This document shows positions 33,666 to 44,800 of a stretch of DNA of 64,000 bases, one piece after another. The first letter of the stretch is position 1, and each line of letters begins with the position of its first letter. Below the pieces are notes generated by a model. The model made no database searches and was not told the DNA's origin. It saw only the letters and a program-made list of their open reading frames with translations. This DNA comes from Bisporella sp. PMI_857 (Eukaryota > Ascomycota > Leotiomycetes > Helotiales > Helotiaceae), in assembly GCA_021307315.1 (NCBI GenBank), contig JAJSPD010000012.1, positions 62,001-126,000 of the forward strand. Reading direction: 5' to 3'. Position numbers and translations under genes: made by a program.

Positions 33666-34276
33666 TCACTCATCGGAGTCGTCATCTTCCTCGAGTATCG
33701 TTTGTGCAAACAAACTCCCATCATCCCGTTGTGGTCCTCCATCCTTCTTCTGCCATTCTGCGAACCGTTTTTCTAGAAAAGCTCCGGATCTTGTTCCGTC
33801 CCTCGTGTAAGATGAGTTGCTCCATGCTTCCTCCAGATTTACCTGCTCCCTGGAAAGAAGAGGCACTCTGTTGGCTGCAGGGCTAGATGCGAGGTTGAAC
33901 AGCGAAACCAAAATGGTTGAAGAAATGTGGAGTATAGAGCCAGTAACTAAGCCGATGATTGCTGCGACACCGAGGTAGATGTAGATGGTCTGTTTGCAGT
34001 TAGAAAGATGCAACCTGATGATCCTGGATTGGCGAGCTCTGTTACCTCAAATCGAGCAAGCAATCGTAGAGGCAAAAGCAACACAGAGCAAGCATGGCTG
34101 CCCAAGTGTAATATAGGCGCCGATGCTATAAGTAAACATGAATATAGTGAGGTGAATAATACTACAAATGGAAGCGTGATATAGTAGAAGATGCTACCTA
34201 TGATCACAAGCCAGGTCATGTTTGTAGCCCATGCGTCTTCAGGTGTCATCGGAAGCAAAGATTCACGGATTGTCAT
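33666..34276 (-). CDS. Predicted small integral membrane protein
   Basis: Exons 34276-34046 and 33989-33666 give 184 aa. Three long hydrophobic stretches are visible: about residues 19-43 (MTWLVIIGSIFYYITLPFVV), 45-70 (SLYSCLLIASAPILHLG and SVLLLPLRLLA) and 78-105 (IYIYLGVAAIIGLVTGSIL). The C-terminal 75 residues are polar and very acidic at the end (EEDDDSDE) and probably cytosolic. The 56-nt intron falls between RFE and TIYIYLG and preserves the membrane segment. I do not recognise the family. The length and layout are compatible with a conserved fungal ER or lipid-droplet protein, but that is only a guess. It converges with KAE1. Confidence 0.75.
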
Positions 34277-34798
34277 GTCTCGGAGGGCATCTTTGATGTA
34301 CTGGAGGTGGTTCTTGCTCTGGCCATGTGCTTAAGAAACTGCAGAGACGATGTCTAATGAAATTGCTTGTTAACGTTCTTATCTGGGGGACGGAACAATG
34401 TAAACAGTTTGTGCACGGATCCATAATAGGTCCGTGCTACCCTACACCACCAAACAACGCCGTCCTGTTGCTGTCCTAGTACTGATACCAAATTGCCCCG
34501 CGAAAACTAAGTTCAACATCGACAATATCTGCATAATTCATCCCGTCATCGTCATCCTTCTCATCCTCCTCAGGCTGTGATTGTTGTGTTTTGGTGTACC
34601 ATAAGATCACAATCATTACCCGTAGCTATTCTTATATTTACGTCATTTTTGTTGCCATATTATTTCCTTCCTCAATACATGCAATGGTGTGTGGTGCTCG
34701 TCATCTTGAGGATTATAACAAGAATCTCTAGCTCAACGAATCTTCTTCGGCACAACGACGACTAGGCTACGACTAAGCGTTCCTTTCTGCCATCCACC
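34277..34798. other. Divergent promoter, membrane protein / AMPK beta
   Basis: About 522 bp between start codons, including C/T-rich stretches (34540-34570) that often precede fungal transcription starts. No gene is supported. Confidence 0.55.
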
Positions 34799-36340
34799 AT
34801 GGGTAATACCCCTTCCTCCAACACAAAGCCTTCGAACTCGGCTGTAGCCTCGCCCTCACCTTCACATGAGTCTTCAAGGACTCCAGCTTCATCTAGTCGG
34901 AGGGACCATCCTAGAAATCTGATACAATCGCAGAGGACAGGAGCGACTGCAGAACCATCTCTCGCCCAAGCTCGTGGCACCACCGCCACACATCGGCCGC
35001 GAGGTTCCCAATCAATTCCCGTTGCACACTTGAACCACCCGTCTCCCATTCAATCTATCGGCAGCCCGGCTCAGAGTATTAATCCGCAGCAAAGCACTGC
35101 GCAATCCAAGGAGGGCAAAGTTGATGTGCAAGAGCTACCAAGCAAGCCAGTTGACGTGCCTGCCCCGGCGTCTAATATCGAATCCTCCTCTTTAAGATCG
35201 CACTCACAATCTATCGAACCGTCTGGACCTCCTGCCACACAAGACATGTCATATCAGTATACCACCAGGCCACCTAGGCTACCACTACCAATCGAAGAGG
35301 AAGTCCACACACCTGGTTCTCCTATCATCACACCATCAGATGTTAACGCACCTGTGCTCGACCTGGACACGCTCGAAGAAAGTGCTCTTCCAAGGCGCTC
35401 ATCGGCGCTTAGCAGTACAACAGTGGATGAAGAAGATGCAGATGAATTAAATGTTGACACTACAAAGGCAACAGTTCCAACTGCGTTCGAATGGAAGCGT
35501 GGCGGGGAGAAGGTGTATGTTACAGGCACAATATTTCAATGGAATAAGAAACACCGGCTCCATCCAGTGTAAGGTTTCCATGTATTATGTTCCCAAGCCT
35601 ACAAATTGGCAGAAATTAGACAAGACTATCACTGATACTGCATTATAGCGAGGGCCAACCTGGACTTCTAAGAGCTATCATCGCTGTTCGTCCTGGAACT
35701 CATCACATCAGATTTATCGTCGATACCCTGATGCAATGCTCTCCAGATCTGCCCACCACCGTAGATTTTGGAAACAACTTAGTCAATTATATCGAAGTCA
35801 GTGCTGATGACATCCCTCAAGAAGCTCCACCTCCAACAGTGGCTGCTGGCGCTGGACTTCCAGCGACTGATGCAGCCACGAAGGATGAAACTACCGGTAA
35901 AGAGTCCAAGGCAGCCGAGGAACAGGCCACAAAACCTTCTGCAAAGACGAAGCCTGTTATAAACCTTAACCGCTATTCTTCTCAAATTCCACAGTACCTC
36001 GTTGATCTGGACAAGCCTGAAGATTCACGTGAATATCAACACGTTGCTGCTGCCATTGAGAAGCTACCAACGCCACCAAGTCTCCCAGGATTTTTAGGAA
36101 AGCCAATACTAAACGCTGCTACTCCGATGAAGGATGATAACAGTGTCTTGATCATGCCAAATCATACTGTTCTCAATCATCTAGCCACAAGCAGCATCAA
36201 GCAAAATGTCCTCGCTGTCTCCGGAACCACTCGGTACAAGAAGAAGGTATGTTTACTATCTCCATCATAGAAAGGATATCGCTTACTCAATATGCTAGTA
36301 TGTGACTACGATCATGTATAAGCCAACGGCAGACGATTGA
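34799..36340 (+). CDS. AMPK/SNF1 beta subunit (Gal83/Sip family)
   Basis: The scaffold subunit of the SNF1 kinase, joining the catalytic alpha and regulatory gamma subunits and targeting the complex. Exons 34799-35568, 35649-36246 and 36299-36340 give 469 aa. MGNTPSS is an N-myristoylation signal. About 220 Ser/Pro-rich residues precede the CBM48 glycogen-binding module (TAFEWKRGGEKVYVTGTIFQW, HRLHPV, GTHHIRFIVD, DFGNNLVNYIEV). The C-terminal ASC domain contains QIPQYLVDLD, PPSLPGFLGKPILNAA, LIMPNHTVLNHLATSSIK and the last exon YVTTIMYKPT. Both introns split family blocks in phase. The disordered N-terminus is longer than in mammals but usual in fungi. It converges with the P450 gene. Confidence 0.95.
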
Positions 36341-36772
36341 GGAGTGAGCACGTAAGGGAAACTAGGCGTAATACACTTCTCAGAAAAGTTCACGACTGTA
36401 GGAATATTGTCACTAATATCGCCTCGGAGCAAAGAAAAGGTACGAGGATCTCAACTCTTCGAGATGGATGATAAGGAGAATTAGATAAGCTCAAGGTTCG
36501 AGCCTAATGATCAGACATGACCAGCAATGGGCTGGGAGCATTATTCTTGGTTGTGATGATACTACTAGAATCAAATACCACAATCGAGAAAAAAATAGAT
36601 ACTGCACTGACTACGGCCTCACCAAATATGTATATGCGTGAGAGCGTGTTAAGCCATGTCTGGTAAATGATAAAGATAAATGCGAAATTTGCTTTGTATG
36701 TCCCTAAGAGAATAATCATGGTGTTGATCAAGTGTTGTTCTCCTATACTTTTATGCTATAAGTGTCCCGTAT
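36341..36772. other. Intergenic, convergent 3' flanks of AMPK beta and P450
   Basis: About 432 bp. The minus-strand short hydrophobic open frame (36504-36731) overlaps no conserved sequence and is treated as chance. Confidence 0.55.
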
Positions 36773-39269
36773 CTACAGATCCCACTCAAAATGTCGTCTT
36801 CTGAACCTAACTCTTGTGTCCTTCACTGGTAATGAAACAGCGCTCGTCTTCTGCTGCCTCGGAATAGTCCAGCCAGTGGTTTTATCGGCCGGCTCAATAT
36901 CCCAGAACATCAACACGGCAGCAACGAGCGAGAGGCATTCCCGCTCGGCGAAGATGCGGCCCTTGCACTGTAATCTTGTTAGATATGATTTTCTAGTAGA
37001 CCTTGAGGGTTGATATGTTTTCTGCAGTTGCCCAACGGACAATTGCCAAGAGATGAGGTATTGCTTTAAAGAGACCAGAGCACGTAGAACTAATAGGACA
37101 AGGACTAAAAGAAGGGAAAGCGTCGCAGTGAAGACAGGATATAGCATACCATGGATGGGCCACCTCCATACGGCCGCATGGTACCGATATCTGTGGTTAA
37201 GGTGCCGTCATCTTTCTTGACAAGAAAGCGCTCGGGGTCGAATCTCAAGGGATCCTTAAAGTACTTCGGGTCACGCATATGTAAATCGTGAGGTATGGTA
37301 ATGTATTGGCCTTTACGAATCTGAAAGCTAGGAGATGAAGTGCGTTTATCGCCCGGAATTACAACTACAACGAAGTGTTAGTTTGTTCCTAGGCAAAGCT
37401 GGGAAGCGTGGAAGATTGGTAAGCTTTAATATTCCAGAACAACTTATCCACAGATGTGGTGAGTTCTGATTTGTAAATAAGCCACACATGGGACGAGGCT
37501 TGTTTTCAATATCGCACTTACAATCAGTGGCTACATCTCTTACAGACCAAGGCTCTACAGAATCCACGTTAGCGTGAGTTTATATTTAAATACTGGTCGC
37601 AGGTTCATTGACCCAATATACGTACGGGCTGACATTCTCAAAGCTTCGAGATAAGTTGACTTCAGCAAAGGACATCCTTTTGCAAGTTCTTCAGAGGAAA
37701 GCTTGAGTTTTGGCGCTTCAGAAAAGCTGCCAATGGCGTATGGCTTCTCGATCTGTACGTATGGAGCAACCTCTGAACGTATACGTTCCACAAGACCTGG
37801 CGTGGCTAGTATATGAAGTAACTGCCAGTAGACTAGGAGATTGGAATTGACTATGAGAGCCCAGATGACTGTAATATCCCCACGCTCTTTAATTCCAAAA
37901 TTATACTCTGAGACGACTTAGTTCACCTATAGTATGACAGAGCGAGTGAGGTAGACATACTCCTGAAAACTTCGTGTCTACCCAGTATGAACGCGCTCAC
38001 ATCATCTAGGTCTCCCCACATAAAATCCGGCTTCCCATCCACATGCGCATCCAGAGCCCTTTGAAAGTCGTCCATGGCGCGCCAGACTCCTCGCCGTGCG
38101 CGATGTGCCTTATTGACGCCAGGCCATGGAGTCCAAGCTGGTAATGCCATCAGAAAGTAATACATACCTATATCCATAGCGTAAATGTCATGCAGAAGAT
38201 CCGGATACTTGTCCAGCAATGCTTTTCCGAAAACGCCAGGGATCGACGCATGACCCAAAACATCACGGATCATGGCCATCAAGTTTACTTCTGTCTCAGA
38301 ATTTGATATATAAGAGGCTTTTGCCCAGCGTTCCCATGGCTGTTGGTCAATCTCACTTTCTGCGAACGATATCATCTTTGGGACATATTGCTCAAGATGG
38401 CCGATTGTCCGACCAAGCATGTCACTTAGATGTGGCTCCTTCATCAAATACCCAAAGTAATGGTTTAACTCCTACTCCAATTCAGTATACTAGACGCCAG
38501 CTAGAAACATCACTCACAAGCCAGGCGGCCGCGTATTTATGTTTAGCGCTATCCGGAATTCCAAAGAACTGAAGGCAGTTAGAGACTGATCCTTCCAGGT
38601 ATTAAAGGCCATCTCACTTTCTTGATCACAGTCCTCGCTATTGGCTCAAAAGAGACTATTGATTCCTTCTGTTGCAGCACTCTGATTATTTAGAGACTAG
38701 AACATGTTGACTATCAGGCTGAGCCTTACCCTTTTACCAAGAATGGATCAGAAACTATGTAATGATTAATATTTGTAACAATACAAGAAAACTTAAATCT
38801 AGAGATTTCAACTGACCGATATTATGCGTTGTGGCTCCGAGGTTTAGAGAAAATATTCCATACTGACTTTGGTCCCTATGGCTATATGAGCAAGACCTAA
38901 TATAAGAGCTCAAGTATGACTGACCTTGCCTTGTCCATAAGTTGCATAGGATCCGATAAACTGTGATATCATTAACTTTACAGAATTTTGAATGATACTG
39001 AGGTGCACTTACAATTTGAAGCCATGGCCAATTATAGGTATCCAGTATGGCAATAACCATACGGATCTACGGAAGCTATCATCGCCGTCACCAACTATTT
39101 CAGAATCATGGCCACTTAGCAGTCGGGTTATACAAAAAATCAGGAGAGGCAGCAAAGCAAAAGTAATTGACACTGTCACCGGTGCCGAGAGAACGGTTTC
39201 GAATACCCAATGTGCTATCCCCGAATTGGTGTCTGTAGAGTTGATCAAAGGCTCATAAAAGTCGTCCAT
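36773..39269 (-). CDS. Cytochrome P450, CYP7/CYP8-like
   Basis: A membrane-anchored haem monooxygenase. The 11 exons are 39269-39013, 38960-38925, 38866-38817, 38754-38730, 38681-38618, 38568-38518, 38471-37961, 37907-37626, 37554-37522, 37364-37150 and 36967-36773, giving 572 aa. An N-terminal anchor (TVSITFALLPLLIFCI) precedes the Pro/Tyr/Trp turn PYWIPIIGHGFKF. The K-helix ExxR is in STYLEALRM, the PERF-like block is FDPERFL, and the haem loop is MRPYGGGPSMCKGR with Cys as ligand. The I-helix reads VIWALIVNSNLLVYW. The usual acid-Thr pair is absent and Asn sits where CYP7/CYP8 enzymes also have Asn, suggesting an affinity with sterol 7-/12-hydroxylase-like or isomerase-type P450s. The substrate is unknown. 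No biosynthetic partner genes flank it. Confidence 0.88.
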
Positions 39270-39844
39270 GATATGGCTCTGCTAAAATGCAACTTGGATC
39301 AAAATAGGATTGCCTTCATATATTGCTTTAAAGATCCGAGGTGCAAAATCGCAAATCGTAAACTCACACAAGCGGAGAGATTGGGTTCTAGCTTGCTAGC
39401 ATGAAAGAGTTGTGTTACTTGTTGACTACTCTTAACTATGAGGCATCCGTGGTGGGACACCAGAATGCTTTAAGGTTTGTCAGCCTACTCGAATAGAGAG
39501 CCAAAGGGACTGTAAGCGGGTATAGTCAAAGGGTATTTAACAATGAGCGCAACACAGAATAAGAAAGCAGTTGACATAGTGCAACAGTAACCCTGTCTTG
39601 GGGGATGCAAGTTACGAGAGACTTCAAATAGACATATTTAGGGTGGCTCCATCAACTACTTATCTGGAAATGTACCATTTCTTTCTTTCTCTCCATGCTC
39701 CAATAGACACTAATATGGGACACAAACTAAATAAAGCCCAATCTAAAAAAAAATCCACTTTCCAACTCGTTGTACTGTTTTGGATTTGCCTGCCACCTCT
39801 GACTTCAAATCTTGAAGCTGACACAGGACCGACTCAAAATCAAA
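39270..39844. other. Divergent promoter P450 / HAM1
   Basis: About 575 bp between start codons. No gene, repeat or convincing site is seen. Confidence 0.55.
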
Positions 39845-40653
39845 ATGCCTGTTAAGGATCTCAAATTCGTTACGGGGAATAAGAATAAGTTGGCGGAAGT
39901 GCAGGCAATCTTAGGTGATACGGTTGATCTGAAAAGTGAAGCATTAGATTTAGTGGAAATTCAAGGCACGATTGAGGAGGTCTCAGCTGATAAGTGCCGA
40001 CGAGCTGCAGAAGCGGTATGGAACCCAAATTCTACATGGCCACTTAACATTTTCAACTCATATTTCGCAGGTAAATGGACCAGTTCTAATCGAAGACACC
40101 TGCCTATGTTTTAATGCATTAAAGGAACTACCTGGTCCCTACATGTAAGTCTCACTCAAGAAACTACTGGTGATATAATTTGATTTGTGCGCTAGCAAGT
40201 GGTTCATGCAAGCAATTGGCCACGAAGGATTAAATAACCTCCTTGCCGCATATCCAGACAAATCTGCCCAAGCTATCTGTACTTTCGCATATTCCGCTGG
40301 TCCAGGTCATGAGCCAATCATCTTCCAAGGTCGTACTGACGTGAGTGTTCCTATAATACAGCCGCCAGGAAATCTCATCTGATTGCTGGTAGGGCAAAAT
40401 CGTACCTGCAAGAGGCCCGACGACTTTTGGTAAGAAGCCTTACATGTCCAGACCTCCGTCATCTACTGAAATTTCCAGGTTGGGATCCAATATTCGAGTA
40501 TGAAGGTCAGACGTAAATACTTTCTTTCCCATTCGGCCAGCACAGGACTGACCTCTCTCTAGATATGCCGAGATGGACAAGGTCGAGAAGAACAAGATCT
40601 CGCACCGTTTCAAGGCTCTTGCGAAACTAAAGACATGGCTACAGGAGTCTTAG
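39845..40653 (+). CDS. HAM1: Inosine triphosphate pyrophosphatase (Ham1)
   Basis: A house-cleaning enzyme hydrolysing ITP/dITP/XTP to monophosphates, protecting nucleic acids from deaminated purines. Exons 39845-40015, 40071-40144, 40196-40340, 40393-40429, 40479-40512 and 40563-40653 give 183 aa, the usual length. Family motifs follow in order: [16 protein letters not shown] (phosphate-binding), [65 protein letters not shown] and the C-terminal [17 protein letters not shown]. All five introns are 48-55 nt and in phase, including two very short exons of 37 and 34 nt. The stop codon lies 17 bp from that of the convergent FAP7 gene. Confidence 0.96.
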
Positions 40654-40670
40654 CACAATATAGCAGCCCC

Positions 40671-41301
40671 CTATTGTGTCTCAGCATTATCCCTTTTCCA
40701 CTGCATGAGCCATGCTTCGATGCGTTCGACATTGGTTTCCATATCATCAGATGTGTTGCTTATGAGCTCAACTACTATCTCTTCGTCATATGAGTCCCTT
40801 GCTTCTTGCAGAAGGACTTCCATAATTTCGGAGTCGAGGTTTTCTTGTAGTTTGGCTTCGGGGTAGTTTCTTTTGGCAGTCAGTATTTTTGCTCGCAAGC
40901 TATGAGTGTCAGATGGTACCTCGCTTTTAGCCTATCATATAATAGAGTTGAGTCGACTCTTAGGACTACTACGAGGTCTATCCAGCTCTTGGGGAAGAGA
41001 TCGCACGCGTGCCAATCAATTATATAGCCTCCCTGCTTCACCTCATCCTCGATTGAATCCAAAAGCTAGAAAGAATATTTAGCATGACCTCTCTACTGCA
41101 ATCTCATAGCTTGAGTACCTTATCTTCATCCACAATCCAGCTTTTGAACTCTTCATCATATCCATCGTGGCAACCCCGCTCTTTCACAATGTCATTGATG
41201 GAGAGATGTTTCAGGCCTGTGTTTTGCACCAGAGATTCGCAATGCGTCGTCTTGCCTACACCCGGCGTACCGGTCACAATAATGTTTGGTTTCGCCCTCA
41301 T
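40671..41301 (-). CDS. FAP7: Adenylate kinase isoenzyme 6 / Fap7
   Basis: A nuclear NMP-kinase-fold ATPase that helps the final maturation of 18S rRNA with uS11 (Rps14). Exons 41301-41119, 41065-40920 and 40869-40671 give 175 aa. The P-loop is GTPGVGKTTHCE near residue 12. The NMP-binding part carries LSINDIVKERG, GYDEEFKSWIVDED, and the Walker-B-like GGYIIDWHACDLFP. The lid and C-terminal segment read LYDRLKAR|NYPEAKLQENLDSEIMEVLL and EEIVVELISNT, then ERIEAWLMQW. The second intron (51 nt) ends AAAAG, a weaker acceptor, but only this junction restores the family sequence in phase. The tight convergence with HAM1 implies overlapping 3' transcripts. Confidence 0.94.
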
Positions 41302-41615
41302 TTTCTACTTTGATGTCAAAGACATGCAAGCTCTGAGACTTTTTTTCCTGCAAGGCGGGGCAAAACCTCCAGTTTTGGGTGCTCTCAAAAGACTATATCT
41401 GAAACGGAAGGCGGTGTCAGGGTCCGTAGTAGTAGCATAAAAATTAGGGGTAGATATATATAAGCCTTCAACGAGGTTGAACTTAGGATAGGTCTAAGAG
41501 GTTGCATGGAATTCACCGCATTGGGTCTATTTTCGAAGGCACAAAAGATTTCATTATTGTCTCTCATACTCCATGTCATCACCAAAACATCACAAGAACG
41601 TGAAAAGTTTATCTT
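41302..41615. other. FAP7 upstream region
   Basis: About 314 bp upstream of FAP7, and also downstream of a possible small ORF on the same strand. No clear motif is seen. Confidence 0.5.
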
Positions 41616-41828
41616 TTACACTCTTATATCCTTAATCGTCAAACGCCGAATGTGCACAAGATGTCCGACTCCGCGATTGGACTGATAAATCTTTATAACG
41701 ACATACGCTAACATGCAAAGCTGGGCTGTCAGTCCCAACCATATACAAAAGGCCGTTTGACCAATGGCAAAAATCTTCGTTGGAGGCTTTGGTGAAATTG
41801 GTACAGGTGAAGTGAAAAAGGGGGTCAT
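41616..41828 (-). CDS. Possible small single-pass membrane protein
   Basis: A 70-codon frame beginning at ATG 41828, 45 bp after the myosin stop on the same strand. It contains a Pro-rich start (SPVPISPKPPTKIF) and one clear hydrophobic segment (TAFCIWLGLTAQLCMLAYVV) followed by basic residues, a plausible single-pass topology. I do not recognise the family, and a frame of this size may be chance or part of the myosin 3' UTR. Its only support is the membrane-protein-like composition and its position. Confidence 0.3.
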   Translation of the reverse strand: MTPFFTSPVPISPKPPTKIFAIGQTAFCIWLGLTAQLCMLAYVVIKIYQSNRGVGHLVHIRRLTIKDIRV

Positions 41829-41873
41829 GAGCACTTGACACCTTTTTGAGTGTAGTGTGCTAGAATTTATGGT

Positions 41874-44800
41874 TTATTGAACTGTCGTGGGAGAAACCGC
41901 ATCCTCGTCTTGCGGATAGTCGATAACATCATCATCCTGACTATATTCAAGCTTTTCTTGTTGTGCTATTGCTTGGGCCGAAACTATTTCAGCGAGACGC
42001 TTCAGACGTGGTGTTTGAAGCCCTTCAAGAGAAAAGTCAGTATTTAGTGCGAAACAAATTGAACTGATTGTGTGACTTACAAGAAGGTGTGTAGGTCTCA
42101 AGAGCGGTGATAACTCGAGGTTCCGCAATCTCATAAGGCCCGCTGTCATCCATATCTACGGCGGTAAGGAGGAGGATATCACTCTTTTCTGTGACTCGAG
42201 AGGCAACTGCCTTCATGATTTCGCCATTGATAGGTTGTTCGTAATCAGCAACAAGATACTGGTTCAGTAATTTTTGAATTTGATTGGGCGAAAGCCTTGG
42301 ACATGTTAGTTTAGAATTCATATACGATTGGAATGAAGCGCTTACATCCAGCAGATATCCTGAATGATCTCGATGTCATTCAGGGTAGCCTTCTTAAGTT
42401 GCAGGAGTTTGGTTGCTTGCTACAACGACATTAGTATGATTCCCTTGATATTTACAGCTCCACATACCATAAGGTGCTCCAGTTGTAGGGTACCCTCAGG
42501 CATGTCGTGACTCTTGCACCACTCCTCGATACGAGTAATATTGTAATTAATCTGTAGTCCTCGTTTCCAGGAAAGGAAATTCCTCCGCATAAGCAGATCA
42601 TTGAAAGCAGTAACACCTACTAAGCGGAGCAGCTCAGTAACTGTTTGAGTAATAATCGAGTCCTCGAGATAATACGCTTTCATTGCCTTGAAGACGTTGT
42701 TCAGTAAACTCAATAAATTGTCCATGCTAAATGCTGGAGCTGAGTTGGACTGAAGGAGCTTCCCCAAGAAACGACTGCTTTCGTTTGTAACAAATCCGGG
42801 GAGTGACTGAGATTCTATGATGGCAGGGATAATCATTTTCTGAAGCTTTTTCTTGAGAATCTTCATCCAAGTATGGTAGATGTTGAATTCCAAACTCTCT
42901 AGATCGTGTTTGACTATCTCAAGCAGGCGGTCATATTCGTAGTTGTCGGTCTTCTGTGCCTCATACCAGTCCTCCGCTAAGAAGACAAAAGATAGCATCT
43001 CGTGGACGTTCGATAGCCAGAATGCACCAGGATTGATAGCGTCCTCGCTGTCGTTTTGCATAACTTCTTGCTGGATTGATTGCATAACATTGGCTAGGAA
43101 TCTCTCCGATTCCTTTACAAATCCATTGTTCCACATCTCAGAGGTAACCAAATTTATCAAGTATGAGGGGAAAAGAACCTCCTTGTCGCTCGGCGGTGGT
43201 GTGGTTGTCGGCGCTGGAATCTTGAGGTTTCGTATCAAGCCCATTGTAACTTCATCATTCAAGCCATCCTCATCAGCCAGCAAGTTTTCAAGCTCAAACT
43301 CCACATTGTCGACACTTGGTACAAAGTTTGAACCTGGTTGATTCGGGCGAAGGCCGCTTCCTGGGACAGCCATGGAGACAGGACGAGGGTTGTACACTGT
43401 GCTGAATCGCTCCATTTCGCGAGGTTCTAGTCCAGCACTCCGTCGCTTAGGCTTTTTCGAGGAAACAAGATTGATCAGACCATTTGAAGGCACTTGCGGC
43501 AAAGCACCATTAGTCAGCTCGCCATTGGTTGGCATTAAAGGCACGGTCCGTCTGGCAAGCTCAAGTTGGTTCTCTAGGTCAGTAAGTTGCTGTCTGAGCG
43601 TTGCTTTATCATCCTCATGAACAGCGCTGGCTCTTTTGGCGGTCTCAAGCTCCAATGTAGATAGTCGAAGCTGCTCCTTCAGCTCCTTCTCCTCTTCTTG
43701 AAGACGTTTGACATTGGCAGCCGTATCTTCAAAGCTTTGTTGCAGCTTCTTCATCTCTTCTTCCGTCGCTGAGAGTCTTGCTGCAGTGATGCCAGCTTGA
43801 TTTGCTTCTCGTTGCAGCTCCTTCGATTGAGTCTCCAAGGTTTGGAACCTAGCCTTCCAGGACTTAATCTGGTTCTCCTGATTCTCCACTTGAGTAAGCA
43901 GAGATTTATTCTCCCTCTTCATGGTGCCGAGAGACTGCGTAAGCTCAACGACCTTATTTTCCAATTTGTATGATATCTGCTTAAGGTCTCGTGCCTCCTC
44001 ACGGATCTTCTTGTAACCACGGCGTGCCCGCTTACCTCTCCACAAGCTCTGGATGATAATGACCTTCTTCCTATATTGTCTCCAACTCTTTTTCTGCTGT
44101 CTTGCGCGCCAAACCCTCTGGATAAGAACTGCGGCATTGCCAACACGAGTTTCCATGATCTCTCTTCTCCGTAGGAAGCCTTTGGCAGCTGCTTGGGCGA
44201 GTATAACATTGTTGCGAATAGCATTAAAGCTTTTCCGTTCCTTCTGGCCACGCCAAACTCTCTGGATTGTTGTAGCAGCTTTGATTTTCCGGATCTCTTC
44301 GGCGCGCTTCCGTGTAAGATAGGCCCTTGTCAATGATTGGAACAGCAGAATTGCATTCCTTGCTTCCAGGTACTTTCGCCGATAGTATTTTGCCTTGAGA
44401 TTCTTCTGAATCATGGTCGCGGCATCGTTCAGTCTTGTCGTGCGCAGATTTTCTAAAAAGGCTAGCATGCCTGCACGGAAAAAGATCTTTGTCAAACCAA
44501 GTTGATACTTATCAAGGCCCTTGCCATTGCTGGTGCCAAGGGCTTTCACAAGGATTTTGTTTGCCATTTCCCGAATTTCCGATGTCCAATCTGATGAGGG
44601 AGTTAACATGTAATAACGCAAGGCAAACTCCTCGTACGTCCATCTGGTGGGATACCCGGCACAACTGATTCGAACAGTTTCTAGAACACCGCAAGCTCGC
44701 AGCTGGCTCAGGACCATGGGTCCTTCAAAGACCCACGCTTCTTTACTTTCATTGGGCTTGATACATCGGATGTAGTGGACATCCGTGTTATTGATGGTTA

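Noticed and set aside
36773..40653. Secondary-metabolite gene cluster around the P450
   Set aside because: The neighbours are AMPK beta and HAM1. There is no synthase, transporter or cluster regulator.
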